Assembly (NCBI GenBank): GCA_021771715.1
Contig: JAETOO010000001.1
Location: 496,001 to 560,000, forward strand
Origin: Oscillospiraceae bacterium
GTDB taxonomy: Bacteria > Bacillota > Clostridia > Lachnospirales > Lachnospiraceae
Reading direction: 5' to 3'
DNA length: 64,000 bases
Below the pieces are notes generated by a model, which saw only the letters and a program-made list of their open reading frames with translations, made no database searches and had not been told where the DNA came from. The position numbers and the translations under genes were made by a program. Shown piece after piece: positions 28,906-37,724 of this stretch. Each line of letters begins with the position of its first letter. Within the stretch, counting starts at the first letter, position 1.

Positions 28906-28972
28906 AGTTTCCCTCCTTCTTATCACCCGTTCCTTTTCTATCTCATGCTTTCCTTGATTATTATGGTGTTAT

Positions 28973-28989
28973 GTTACTACATTACTATG
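28973..28989. promoter_or_regulatory. Candidate GntR operator, site 1
   Basis: GTTACTACATTACTATG overlaps the presumed transcription start of the dehydrogenase-like gene. Its first 11 bases match GTAACTACATT at the gntR promoter (29928-29938) in 10 positions. Inference that the local GntR protein binds here. Confidence 0.45.
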
Positions 28990-28994
28990 TCTAT

Positions 28995-29023
28995 AAGATA
29001 CATGATTATTTCAACATTGTCAA
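28995..29023 (-). promoter_or_regulatory. Promoter of the three-gene dehydrogenase/lactonase unit
   Basis: Minus strand: perfect TTGACA (29018-29023), 17-base spacer, TATCTT (28995-29000), about 90 bases before the first ATG. Confidence 0.75.
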
Positions 29024-29054
29024 CAATTTTCATTCGACACTTTTTCATCGCATA

Positions 29055-29110
29055 AAAATATCCAGGATCATCGCTCTTCCTATGTCCATGAGCACGATCC
29101 CGGATATTTT
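29055..29110 (-). terminator. Bidirectional-looking terminator after the gntR gene
   Basis: AAAATATCC-A-GGATC (29055-29069) pairs with GATCC-C-GGATATTTT (29096-29110), with CTC/GAG extending the stem. A run TTTTTA ends the hairpin on the minus strand. It lies 40 bases after the GntR stop. Confidence 0.8.
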
Positions 29111-29150
29111 AAACAAATTCCCGATTCGTTTTATAATCGTTATGTACGCT

Positions 29151-29900
29151 CTATTCCGCAAAAATAGTGATCTCAAAGCGATTCCTGTCTCCTCGATACC
29201 GCGCCAGTGAATACTCCAGCGCAACACCGGCAGTGGAATAGCCAATGGAGACAAAATACTGGATCGGTTTTCCCACTGAAATTCCAATCAGCCGCTCATC
29301 CTCCGCATTCGCCTCCACGGCCTCAATCGTCCTGGAAATGCGATAAATCTTAGTTCCGTCATTTTTGGCCAGTATCTCGTACAGCGCTTCCTTTTCCAGA
29401 TCATGTTTCATGACAAAGGAGCACCTCTTAGCCGGAAGATACGTCTGAATCGTAACCAATGGCTCATCGTTGCCAAACCGCCTCCGGTACAGATATATGA
29501 CGTCCTCCCCCTCTGCGATCTGCAGCGCTTTCGCCACCTGCGCATCCGCTTTCACTGTCTCCAGCTTCAGCAATTCTGTTCTGGGCTCCATTCCAAGTCG
29601 ACGCATCTGATCCTGAAAAGATTCCAGCTTTTTCAAAAAATCCTGATTAATCTTAGGATGTGTTACAAAGGTTCCTTTACTCTTTATCCGATACAGCCAT
29701 CCCTCCTGCACGAGTTCCGTCACTGCCTGTCTGACCGTAGTGCGACTAATCTGAAACATATCACTGATTTCATTTTCCGTGGGAATCATATCCTCATCCT
29801 TATAGTTCCCATTTTTTATCTCCGATAGGATAAGCTCTTTCAGTTGAAAATAAAGAGGGATCGGTACCGCCTTGTTTAATGTTTTTCCATCAAATAACAT
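29151..29900 (-). CDS. GntR-family (HutC/UTRA) transcriptional regulator
   Basis: 249 residues. N-terminal winged helix (PLYFQLKELILSEIKNGNYK, then IPTENEISDMFQISRTTVRQ, about residues 15-65) and a UTRA effector-binding domain (about 90-245; YLYRRRFGNDEPLVTIQTYL, SIGYSTAGVALEYSLARYRG). UTRA regulators sense sugar phosphates or related small molecules. Adjacent to the ABC importer, GH31 and dehydrogenase genes, so it most probably controls this island and itself. AAGGAT precedes the ATG at 29900; the frame is open far upstream but lacks another good start. Confidence 0.9.
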   Translation of the reverse strand: MLFDGKTLNKAVPIPLYFQLKELILSEIKNGNYKDEDMIPTENEISDMFQISRTTVRQAVTELVQEGWLYRIKSKGTFVTHPKINQDFLKKLESFQDQMRRLGMEPRTELLKLETVKADAQVAKALQIAEGEDVIYLYRRRFGNDEPLVTIQTYLPAKRCSFVMKHDLEKEALYEILAKNDGTKIYRISRTIEAVEANAEDERLIGISVGKPIQYFVSIGYSTAGVALEYSLARYRGDRNRFEITIFAE

Positions 29901-29927
29901 ATCTATCCTTCTCTCACAATGTTTTTT

Positions 29928-29942
29928 GTAACTACATTGTAG
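29928..29942. promoter_or_regulatory. gntR promoter -10 with overlapping palindromic operator, site 2
   Basis: GTAACTACATTGTAG holds the palindrome CTACA-T-TGTAG. Read on the minus strand the same bases give an extended -10, TGC-TACAAT (29936-29941). Placement of a palindrome on the -10 fits autorepression. Confidence 0.5.
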
Positions 29943-29995
29943 CATAAAATATTTTTTCTGAAAACCAAATTTTACCATATAACAGCAGTATCTTC

Positions 29996-30817
29996 TCAGC
30001 CCTTCACTGCTCCTATCGTCATTCCTCTCACAATAGACTTCTGGAACAGAATTACAATGATCAGCATAGGTATGATGTACAGAGAACCGGCTGCTGTCAT
30101 CAAATCCCACCTCACGCCTTTCTCCTGCGTCAGCATTGTCATTCCGACCGTGATGACCTTAGCGCTCTCACTGGTAGAGCTGATAAACGCAAACATAAAT
30201 TCATTCCATGCATTCATAAAGGTCAAAATAACCGTTGTCGCAATGGAAGGGGTCGAGATTGGCAGAATAATTCGCAAAAATGTGTGCATACGCGAAGAGC
30301 CGTCAATGGAAGCCGCCTCTATCAGCTCACCCGGCATGCCGCTGAAGCACGCTTCCATGATCCACATACTCATGGGGAGATTAAACGTAGTATTTGCTAT
30401 CACCAGCGCAGTCTTTGTATTCATAAGCTCTAACCTTGAAATATAAATATAGAGCGGTATGAGCAGCGTAATAAACGGAAACATCCGCAAAAACGTACAT
30501 GCACTGAAAACTCTGCCGCTGCCCGGAAAGCTGTAATTTGCAAAACCGTACGCTGCCGGTATCGCAATTAGGCAAACCAGAAGCGTCGTGATTCCCGCAA
30601 CAATCACAGAGTTCATAAAATATGTGCCAAAAGAAAATGTCGTCAGCAGCTCCTGATAGGAATCCATCACCCATTTGCTCGGCAGAGCCGGAACATAGAT
30701 CTCACCTCTCGGCTTAAAGGATGTTATCACCAGCCAGATAACCGGAAACAGCAAATACACTGCAAAGATAACCAGAACAACATAAAAAATGCCTGCGATC
30801 ATATTTCTTTTTTTCAT
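29996..30817 (-). CDS. ABC sugar transporter permease (MalG type)
   Basis: 273 residues with six hydrophobic segments and the EAA loop LIEAASIDGSSRMHTFLRII (about residues 180-200) that docks the ATPase. Starts MKKRNMIAGIFYVVLVIF. It pairs with the MalF-type permease one base upstream and the binding protein before that. No ATPase gene is in this cluster, so a shared multitasking ATPase (MsmK/UgpC type, such as the one at 42.7 kb) is implied. Confidence 0.93.
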   Translation of the reverse strand: MKKRNMIAGIFYVVLVIFAVYLLFPVIWLVITSFKPRGEIYVPALPSKWVMDSYQELLTTFSFGTYFMNSVIVAGITTLLVCLIAIPAAYGFANYSFPGSGRVFSACTFLRMFPFITLLIPLYIYISRLELMNTKTALVIANTTFNLPMSMWIMEACFSGMPGELIEAASIDGSSRMHTFLRIILPISTPSIATTVILTFMNAWNEFMFAFISSTSESAKVITVGMTMLTQEKGVRWDLMTAAGSLYIIPMLIIVILFQKSIVRGMTIGAVKG

Positions 30818-30818
30818 A

Positions 30819-31751
30819 TCAATTTCCCCCTACTCGTCTTCGGCGCCTGCCACTATCCTCTTTATCGGCAGACACTCTTTGGATAATAAGAGAAACGGCA
30901 ATCATAATGATCAGCATAATGTAAGACAATGCCGCCGCATACCCTACATTATACTTATTCCAATTCATCCTATAGATCAATACAGACAGCGATTCTGTCG
31001 CCTTTCCAGGTCCGCCCTTTGTCAAAACATAAATCGAATCGTAGATGCGGAACACATCCATAAAGCGAATCAGCAACGCAACCAACACGGTAGGTTTGAT
31101 AATTGGGATCTGGATCCTCCAGAAGATCTGAAAACGGTTCGCTCCGTCGATTCTGCCGGATTCGACAACATCCTCTGATACCGACGCAAGTCCGGTATAC
31201 AGCAGCAGAAAAATGAACGGAATCGTAAGCCAGGAATCTACGTATATAATGCTGACAATCGCCATCTTCTCATTTGTCAGCCAGGGAATGTTGGAGGAGA
31301 TGATACCGGTATTTTTCAAGATTGCGTTCATGAGGCCAAAATCATCGTTCAGCATAAATCGAAACAAGAGGCCCGCCACCGTCGGTGAAACCATCATCGG
31401 GATCAGATAAATTGTCTTGAATATCCCCTGTCCTCTTTTTACATTGGTAATCAATGCAGCTATTACAAATGCGAAAAAGAACTCCACTGCCAGAGAGCCC
31501 ACCGTGATAATCACGGTAACCTTGAGCGAATTATAAAAATTCGGATCCCGAAACGCTGCAAGATAATTCTTGAAGCCCACAAAATCTATCCCCTTATTTC
31601 CAACCAGCCTGTAATTTGTAAAACTTGCCCCGAACGAATAGATGATTGGAAATACGAACAGACATGCCAGAAAAATCATTGCCGGCAACGCCATGAGGAA
31701 CCCAAACTGCCTGTCCTTCCGCTCTTTTTTGCTTACATAGTTTTTACTCAA
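30819..31751 (-). CDS. ABC sugar transporter permease (MalF/UgpA type)
   Basis: 310 residues, six membrane segments. The EAA loop VVESGRIDGANRFQIFWRIQ (about residues 205-225) is present and the N terminus is short and basic. Forms the channel with the next gene. It follows the binding-protein gene across a hairpin that probably attenuates transcription. Confidence 0.93.
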   Translation of the reverse strand: MSKNYVSKKERKDRQFGFLMALPAMIFLACLFVFPIIYSFGASFTNYRLVGNKGIDFVGFKNYLAAFRDPNFYNSLKVTVIITVGSLAVEFFFAFVIAALITNVKRGQGIFKTIYLIPMMVSPTVAGLLFRFMLNDDFGLMNAILKNTGIISSNIPWLTNEKMAIVSIIYVDSWLTIPFIFLLLYTGLASVSEDVVESGRIDGANRFQIFWRIQIPIIKPTVLVALLIRFMDVFRIYDSIYVLTKGGPGKATESLSVLIYRMNWNKYNVGYAAALSYIMLIIMIAVSLIIQRVSADKEDSGRRRRRVGGN

Positions 31752-31774
31752 TCCTTGCCACCGCCTTCTCTACC

Positions 31775-31805
31775 AAAAATGGGTGCAGCCCATGACTGCA
31801 CCCAT
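31775..31805 (-). terminator. Attenuator between binding-protein and permease genes
   Basis: A perfect 10-base stem (ATGGGTGCAG, arms 31779-31788 and 31796-31805), followed on the minus strand by TTTTT. Position inside an operon suggests partial termination, giving more binding protein than permease. Confidence 0.8.
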
Positions 31806-31842
31806 CCATGAACATTTTATACAGTAACCGCCAACAGCTCTC

Positions 31843-33210
31843 TTAATTCCCCTGCATAAAATCATTGTCTGCGAAGATCTGCTCCAGCTCAGCCTTGAGC
31901 TGATCCATAGCCTCCTGACAGCTCAGCTGTCCGGTGAACGCCATATTGATATACTGTCCGGACGTTGTCTGTGCATCCACTGCCGCTGCATCCGTCATTG
32001 CGATATCTGTCTCAAGGCCATCTTCAGCCGAAACCATATAAGCATTGTTTACAGCTACCTGCAAGTCGTTCCCTGCTGCTGCGCACTCTTCACTCAAGCG
32101 CTCCACCACCGATTTTCTCGCAGAAGGAGATCCCTGATAGGAAACAAACCTGTAGTTCGCCTCCGCGCTTGAAAGAGCCTGCGCAACCTTGATCGCCTCT
32201 TCCTTGTGCGGCGCATCGGTAAATACATGTGCAGCCCAGCCGCCCAGGCAGGTTACTCCTTTTCCGCTGTCTCCAACCGGAAGCGGATACACGGCAATAT
32301 GTCCGTCTATCGCTGACCCTGCAGCCTTTGTCGGCAGATACGGCCACGTAATATACATTCCGATATTTCCTGTCATCCACTGAGCGTCCACCTCATCATA
32401 GTCATACCCTGCAAAACCACTCGGGATCGATCCTTCGTTATACATATCCACTACATACTGAAGCGTTTCCACGAATGCGGGCTGATCACACACTACCTCG
32501 CAGGTATTATTTTCATAATCCTTCTCCACGTACGCGCCGCCATTCGAGTACGCCAACGTAGCCATCTCCCATACCGTACCGTTCGTCGCAGAGCCCTTAA
32601 ACATCGTGCCCCACTGGACAACCTCATCCTTGTTGAAGCCTTCCTCATCTCCGCGCACTCCGTTCGAATCAATCGTCAAATGGAGCGCCTTTTCGCGGTA
32701 TTCCTCCAGCGTCGTCGGGACATCCGCCTCCGTATAACCTGCAGCCTCCCACATTTCCGTGTTAATATACAGCATCATTGCATCTCCGGTAATCGGATAG
32801 CCATAGATCGTATCGCCAATCATGTGCTGATTTTTGTTACCTGCAAAAATGTCATCCATGTCCTCCAGCGGTTCCAGCGGCTCCAGCATTCCGAGGGAAC
32901 CAAACATCTTGCTGCCAAAGCCCGGGACAATACAGATGTCAAAGGATTTCGCTCCCGTAGTCATCTCCAGCATCAGTTTCTGATTCAGCTCATTCTCGGC
33001 ATATCCCACCCAGTTGATCTCACCGTCGTACACGCCCGAGAGATCCAGCTTGGAAAAGTCCATCCCGGAGTTATATACAACCGTAACTGCATCCTCACTC
33101 GCAGCTTCTCCCTCTGCCAGAACCGGATTTGCCATGCCAAGCACCATCATCCCGGTCAAAACCGATGCCACCAAACACTTTGTCCTCCTGCCTCTTAATA
33201 CGTTTTTCAT
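31843..33210 (-). CDS. Extracellular sugar-binding protein (ABC family 1)
   Basis: 455 residues. A Sec signal peptide (KCLVASVLTGMMVLGMANPV, cleavage near VLA-EG at residue 33) without a lipobox cysteine, unusual for a Gram-positive binding protein, which is normally a lipoprotein. The body has the family 1 pattern (YPITGDAMMLYINTEMWEAA, TCLGGWAAHVFTDAPHKEEA). Several acidic stretches are present. With the next two permeases it forms the importer. The ligand is presumably the glycoside cut by the GH31 enzyme encoded upstream. Confidence 0.9.
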   Translation of the reverse strand: MKNVLRGRRTKCLVASVLTGMMVLGMANPVLAEGEAASEDAVTVVYNSGMDFSKLDLSGVYDGEINWVGYAENELNQKLMLEMTTGAKSFDICIVPGFGSKMFGSLGMLEPLEPLEDMDDIFAGNKNQHMIGDTIYGYPITGDAMMLYINTEMWEAAGYTEADVPTTLEEYREKALHLTIDSNGVRGDEEGFNKDEVVQWGTMFKGSATNGTVWEMATLAYSNGGAYVEKDYENNTCEVVCDQPAFVETLQYVVDMYNEGSIPSGFAGYDYDEVDAQWMTGNIGMYITWPYLPTKAAGSAIDGHIAVYPLPVGDSGKGVTCLGGWAAHVFTDAPHKEEAIKVAQALSSAEANYRFVSYQGSPSARKSVVERLSEECAAAGNDLQVAVNNAYMVSAEDGLETDIAMTDAAAVDAQTTSGQYINMAFTGQLSCQEAMDQLKAELEQIFADNDFMQGN

Positions 33211-33244
33211 TCCGAATCCTCCTTTTGTAAATTTTCTGTCTTAT

Positions 33245-34009
33245 TTAAATTCCAGGCATTACGTTCCCACCGCATACCGGAAGATAAACCCCGTTAATAT
33301 TTTCCGCCAAATCCGATGCGAGAAATGCCACCGCAGCAGCAATATCCGTGTCATACCCCCTCTGCCCTCTCGGGCAATTCTTCTCATATTCCGGCTGGCG
33401 CTCTGTGTGCGCTTTCCGATCACGCTCACTGATTGTCCATCCCGGAGCCACCTGGTTCACCGTGATCCCATGTCCTCCGATCTCTCTCGTTAGGACGCGA
33501 TAGATGCCGTCCATTCCTCTTTTTGCCGCCGCATACGCCGACTGTGTCGGAAAACACTGCATTGCACACTCCGTATTGATACCGATCATGCGCCCCCAAC
33601 CCTGCTCCATCATATCCGGGACAAACGCCTTTGCCAGATATATGGATTGGAGCACACATACCCGAAACTCCCGCTCGTACGCCTCCGTCTCCTCCTGTAA
33701 AATCCTTTTCCACTCGAGAGACACCCAGGCGCATGCCACCACAATCGACGGCAACCCCATAGAAGCCTTCAGTTGATCTCGCATCGCATAGACATCGCTC
33801 TCTTTTGTCACATCCCCAATCAGGACCTCTGACTTCACCCCCTTCTTTCTGATAACCTCAGCCAGCCTCTCTGCCTTCTCCCTGTTGGAAAAAGCATGAA
33901 CTGCGACATCAGCTCCACATTCAGCCAGTGTGACAGCAATCACGCTGCCTAAATCTCCGCTGGCCCCTGTAACAAGCGCTCTCTTACCGCTTAAATCCAG
34001 ACTCAGCAT
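33245..34009 (-). CDS. Short-chain dehydrogenase/reductase
   Basis: 254 residues with the Rossmann motif TGASGDLG (residues 15-22) and the catalytic YAAAK (about residues 161-165). The catalytic Ser position reads INTECAMQ, so the classical Ser may be displaced. Oxidises or reduces a sugar or polyol with NAD(P). Lies between the cupin gene and the binding protein on the same strand with small gaps, so it belongs to the operon. Confidence 0.88.
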   Translation of the reverse strand: MLSLDLSGKRALVTGASGDLGSVIAVTLAECGADVAVHAFSNREKAERLAEVIRKKGVKSEVLIGDVTKESDVYAMRDQLKASMGLPSIVVACAWVSLEWKRILQEETEAYEREFRVCVLQSIYLAKAFVPDMMEQGWGRMIGINTECAMQCFPTQSAYAAAKRGMDGIYRVLTREIGGHGITVNQVAPGWTISERDRKAHTERQPEYEKNCPRGQRGYDTDIAAAVAFLASDLAENINGVYLPVCGGNVMPGI

Positions 34010-34027
34010 CTTACTACCCCCTGTATA

Positions 34028-34393
34028 TCAAGTCTGATCCATTCCTGCAGGCTGCGTTCCTCCTTCACCCGCCCACCAGAGTGCCGCCCATTTTAAAGGA
34101 GCATCCTTTTCATTAATCATGGCATGGCATACTCCCGGCATAATGTTAACCACATCTCCCTGCTTTACCGGAATTTCCTGATCCCCCAGGACCACTTTTC
34201 CCTCCCCCTCTACCATCAGATACACCTCATACGTATCATGTGAGTGGGCCTCCATCGCCCCGGGACCGTCCAGATATCCCCATGCGTGAGAAAACGGCTC
34301 CCTCATATCTCCCTGCACTACAGGTCCGGCCAGAATCGTACCATTGTGCCCTTTCTCTGCAGTCTCCTTCTCAAAACGATAAACACATTTCAT
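34028..34393 (-). CDS. Cupin-domain protein
   Basis: 121 residues with a single cupin barrel: GAMEAHSHDTYEVYLMVEGE (His-x-His and Glu of motif 1, about residues 52-72) and GDVVNIMPGVCHAMINE (His of motif 2). Metal-binding small cupins serve as sugar isomerases, lyases or ligand sensors. Here it is probably an isomerase or mutarotase-like helper of the pathway (inference). ATG at 34393 with AAGGAAGG upstream. Confidence 0.8.
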   Translation of the reverse strand: MKCVYRFEKETAEKGHNGTILAGPVVQGDMREPFSHAWGYLDGPGAMEAHSHDTYEVYLMVEGEGKVVLGDQEIPVKQGDVVNIMPGVCHAMINEKDAPLKWAALWWAGEGGTQPAGMDQT

Positions 34394-34420
34394 TTCTCTG
34401 CCTTCCTTTCCGGCCATCTC

Positions 34421-36475
34421 TTACGGCAGCAGCTCCAGCTTCTTTGCGCTTCCCTCCTGGCAGATTGTCCCGTCCTTTGACACGACAAGCTTGGTCATAT
34501 GCTCCGGATTGTCATAATCCTTCTCATTTCCGTCATCCTCATACAATTCATAAACTGCTTCATTCCTTACATAGCCCAGCAGTCTCAGATCGTTATAGTC
34601 GACATCCTCCAGACACGCTCCGCCCTTCGACATCGGGATCACGTGATCCGGACGGATAAAGAAGATCACCTCTTCGAGCTCTGCCGGAATGTAGTGATAG
34701 CCCTTCTCCACAACCTCTGTATCATAATCCGTCAGACTTCTCATTCGAACCAAAAGCATCTGCTCCGGCAAATATACTCCCCGCCCAGACGCATTTTGTT
34801 CGTGTACAGGAGCGAGCATCAAGCCATCACCAAGCATCAGCTGATCTTCCACCTCTCTCGCCATCGGATCATCCGGGTAGTCAAACGCCAGCGGCCGGAA
34901 CATCATATCATTGTGAATAACCGCCTTCATATATTCGCTGTACAGGTATGGCATAAACCCATAGCGGATCTCCACCATATTCCGCATCGTTTCTTTGCTC
35001 TTAAAGCGATACAGTTCCTGGTTTGGCGAATCAATACATGCATGATTCCAGAACAGCGGTGTAAAGATTCCAAATTCCATCCAGCGGATCATCAAATCCT
35101 CTGTCGTCTCGCACTGGAATCCGCCAATATTAGCTCCCGAGTAAAGAATTCCGCACATATTCAGAGAAGGCATCATCTTAATATTCAGCAGCAGATGAGA
35201 CCACCAGGAATTATTATCGCCCTGCCAGATCCCTCCGTACCGGTGCATACCTATGTAGGAGGAACGGGAAATCAGCAAAAGCCGTTTGTCCGGATACATT
35301 TTCTCAAATGCCGTACTGGCTCCGCGGGTCATATTGTATCCGAACAGGTTATGCACCTCATCATGGCAAATCCAGGTCCCTTCCCCGTTGAAATTATGGT
35401 AGATCTTTGTGAAATCTTCCGGATTCTGTGAGAGATTGGCTACGGTCGCATTTAACTTATCAACCTCAGTCTGGACCAATTCCCTGTTACGGATATCATA
35501 AACCGTGTCAATTACCTTCTTAAAATTCTCAGGGGTGAAAAAGATGGACGGCTCGTTCATATCGTTCCAGAAGCCCTCAATCCCCTGGTCGATCAGGAAC
35601 CGGTACTTCGTTCCAAACCATTCCCTGGCCGCCGGATTCATCACATCCGGGAAATGTACGTGTCCCGGCCATACTGCCCCAGTAAAGAGGCTGCCATCCG
35701 CTTTGCGGCAAAAATAATCGTTCGCCACCCCTTCTTCATAGGTCTCATCTCCCGGCTCGATCTTCACTCCGGCATCAATGATCGGCACCAGATGGATCTG
35801 TTCCTCCCGCATTTCCTTTACAAAATCCGCAAAATCCGGGAAGGTCTCGTCGTTCAGTGAAAAATCCTTGTAGTGATCCATGTAGTCAATATCCAGATAA
35901 ATGTTATCGATCGGAATGCCTGCATCCCTATGACCTTTCACGACTCCGCGGATCTCCTCCTCGCTCATGTAACTCCATCTGCTCTCACTGTAGCCAAACG
36001 CCCATCTCGGAGGAACATAGCTCCGCCCCACCAGCTCGCGGAACTGCCTTACGATATCCCTTATCCCTTCTCCCTCGATCACATAGACATCCAGATCCCA
36101 GTTCCTTGGCGTCACCCGCATCTCGTCCTTATCCGTAAAACCAATATCAAACTCCATCGTCGTCGGATAGTCAAAAAATACTCCGAACGTCTCTCTCCCA
36201 TCGACTACGATAAAATTGTGTGATGCATAAAGAGAATGCACATCCTCTCTGTGTGCAGGCTGGTCCACATTGCTGCTCCGGTACAGCCAGCCACGCTTAT
36301 TGATGCCGCGCACCTGCTGCCCCAGTCCGTAAACAGCCGTATGCCTGTCCAGTTTATAGACAAATGATCTCTCATCTACAGCGTTCAGATACGGAATCGG
36401 CCCCGTTTCGCATACCTTTTTTTCTACTACCGCATCGGTCTCCAGCGGTGATCCAAATGTATATTTTCTGATCAT
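34421..36475 (-). CDS. Glycoside hydrolase family 31 (alpha-glycosidase)
   Basis: 684 residues, no signal peptide, so cytoplasmic. The N-terminal beta domain (VYGLGQQVRGINKRG) is followed by a catalytic barrel. The nucleophile Asp is in GFWNDMNEPS (about residue 305) and the acid/base Asp in WQGDNNSWW (about residue 420); YLDIDYMDHYKDF is the substrate-pocket loop. GH31 includes alpha-glucosidase, alpha-xylosidase and sulfoquinovosidase; I cannot decide among them. It opens the operon that continues through the cupin, SDR and ABC genes, so imported glycoside is cut inside the cell. Confidence 0.92.
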   Translation of the reverse strand: MIRKYTFGSPLETDAVVEKKVCETGPIPYLNAVDERSFVYKLDRHTAVYGLGQQVRGINKRGWLYRSSNVDQPAHREDVHSLYASHNFIVVDGRETFGVFFDYPTTMEFDIGFTDKDEMRVTPRNWDLDVYVIEGEGIRDIVRQFRELVGRSYVPPRWAFGYSESRWSYMSEEEIRGVVKGHRDAGIPIDNIYLDIDYMDHYKDFSLNDETFPDFADFVKEMREEQIHLVPIIDAGVKIEPGDETYEEGVANDYFCRKADGSLFTGAVWPGHVHFPDVMNPAAREWFGTKYRFLIDQGIEGFWNDMNEPSIFFTPENFKKVIDTVYDIRNRELVQTEVDKLNATVANLSQNPEDFTKIYHNFNGEGTWICHDEVHNLFGYNMTRGASTAFEKMYPDKRLLLISRSSYIGMHRYGGIWQGDNNSWWSHLLLNIKMMPSLNMCGILYSGANIGGFQCETTEDLMIRWMEFGIFTPLFWNHACIDSPNQELYRFKSKETMRNMVEIRYGFMPYLYSEYMKAVIHNDMMFRPLAFDYPDDPMAREVEDQLMLGDGLMLAPVHEQNASGRGVYLPEQMLLVRMRSLTDYDTEVVEKGYHYIPAELEEVIFFIRPDHVIPMSKGGACLEDVDYNDLRLLGYVRNEAVYELYEDDGNEKDYDNPEHMTKLVVSKDGTICQEGSAKKLELLP

Positions 36476-36501
36476 AGTTTTCCCCCTTTAGCATCATGAC
36501 C

Positions 36502-36532
36502 GTAACAATGTTATATTGTATTGTTATGACAT
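36502..36532. promoter_or_regulatory. Palindromic operator candidate ahead of GH31, site 3
   Basis: Plus strand TAACAAT, a 10-base AT spacer and ATTGTTA form a dyad between the promoter and the gene. It shares the GTAAC half with the sites at 28973 and 29928. A GntR target is plausible, not shown. Confidence 0.4.
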
Positions 36533-36561
36533 TTGTATGTATCAATGTTTTTGATGAACCC

Positions 36562-36590
36562 ATTATAACAAACGATTGTATAAAATGCAA
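36562..36590 (-). promoter_or_regulatory. Promoter of the GH31-cupin-SDR-ABC operon
   Basis: Minus strand: TTGCAT (36585-36590), 17-base spacer, TATAAT (36562-36567) with TGT in front. It lies about 87 bases before the GH31 ATG, leaving room for the dyad at 36502-36532. Confidence 0.75.
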
Positions 36591-36621
36591 CAACTTTTGT
36601 AAAAAAATGCGTAGAAAATCC

Positions 36622-37572
36622 TCATCTGCCATAACCTAAATCAGAGACGAGCTTTGCTGCTCCATACATTCCTGCATCATTTCCCAACTGCGCCAAAACA
36701 AACGGCGTATCCTTGCATTCTACATAAGCATATTTGACAAAGCTGCGCCGAATTCCTTCCAGCAGGGCTTCCCCTGCCTTCGACACGCCTCCCCCGATCA
36801 CGAACAGCTCCGGATCTACAATACAGGAGATCGCCGCCAGAGATTTCCCAAGGCATCGGAAAAAGTCGTACAAAATCTCCTCTGCGAGAGAATCTCCCTG
36901 CTTGTATGCTTCAAATATCGTTTTGGCCGTTACTGTTTTTTCAGATAAAATCGTAGCCCTCCTGCAGCCAACCACTTTTCTTTTCGCCATGCGCACCAGG
37001 CCGTTGGCGGAGGCATACTGTTCCAGACATCCGTAATTTCCACAATTACAGGCTGTCGCTTCCTCCTCCTCCGCATTCATATGCCCAATCTGACCACAAG
37101 CGCCATGTTTTCCCACCAAAAGCTGCCCGTTTGCGATAATCCCTCCTCCAACTCCTGTCCCTATCGTGATCATAACCATATTTTTTGTATTTTTCCCGCT
37201 TCCCAGCCAGTTTTCTCCGAGTGCGGCCAGATTCGAATCGTTTCCCACGTATACGGGAAAATCCAGTTTCTCTTCCAGTTCTCCCTTTACATCCTTGTGT
37301 CCCCAATGGAGGTTCACCGCGCCAAGCACCTCTCCATCCGACAGCACGCTTCCCGGAATCCCGATCCCCAGGCCGATGACCTGTTCCCGCTCTATCCCCC
37401 TTTGATTCATCTTCCCAAGAACCGCTCTCGCGATATCCGAAACAATTTCCAAGCCGCCATTTTCTGTGCGCGTAGGGATCTCCCATTTTTCCATCAGACC
37501 GAGTGTCTCTGAAAATAATCCGCACTTAATTGTCGTTCCCCCAAGATCAATCCCAAATACATACCTCTGCAC
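36622..37572 (-). CDS. ROK-family sugar kinase (glucokinase-like)
   Basis: 316 residues from GTG 37572 (alternatively ATG 37590, six residues longer). ATP-binding DLGGTTIKCG at the N terminus, the phosphate/sugar block ITIGTGVGGGIIANGQLLVG (about residues 125-145), GQIGHM, and the ROK zinc motif CNCGNYGCLEQYAS. No helix-turn-helix domain, so a kinase and not an Xyl/NagC-type repressor. Presumably phosphorylates the sugar released by GH31. GGGGG lies about 8 bases before the GTG. Confidence 0.9.
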   Translation of the reverse strand: MQRYVFGIDLGGTTIKCGLFSETLGLMEKWEIPTRTENGGLEIVSDIARAVLGKMNQRGIEREQVIGLGIGIPGSVLSDGEVLGAVNLHWGHKDVKGELEEKLDFPVYVGNDSNLAALGENWLGSGKNTKNMVMITIGTGVGGGIIANGQLLVGKHGACGQIGHMNAEEEEATACNCGNYGCLEQYASANGLVRMAKRKVVGCRRATILSEKTVTAKTIFEAYKQGDSLAEEILYDFFRCLGKSLAAISCIVDPELFVIGGGVSKAGEALLEGIRRSFVKYAYVECKDTPFVLAQLGNDAGMYGAAKLVSDLGYGR

Positions 37573-37653
37573 CCTGCATCCCCCTTCCATTTCTCTTGTC
37601 CTGCCACTTTCATCCGCAATTCATTTTATCGTTTTGTTGTAATGTTGGTATGT

Positions 37654-37682
37654 ATTGTAGCATAATACATTCTCATTTGCAA
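37654..37682 (-). promoter_or_regulatory. Promoter of the ROK kinase gene
   Basis: Minus strand: TTGCAA (37677-37682), 17-base spacer, TACAAT (37654-37659) with TGC in front. The extended -10 string TATGCTACAAT is identical to that of gntR. A GTTGTAATGTTGG motif follows, possibly another regulator site. Confidence 0.7.
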
Positions 37683-37724
37683 TATTGTTTGGGGCATTTC
37701 CCCTTACCGGAAAAAATTTCCGTT

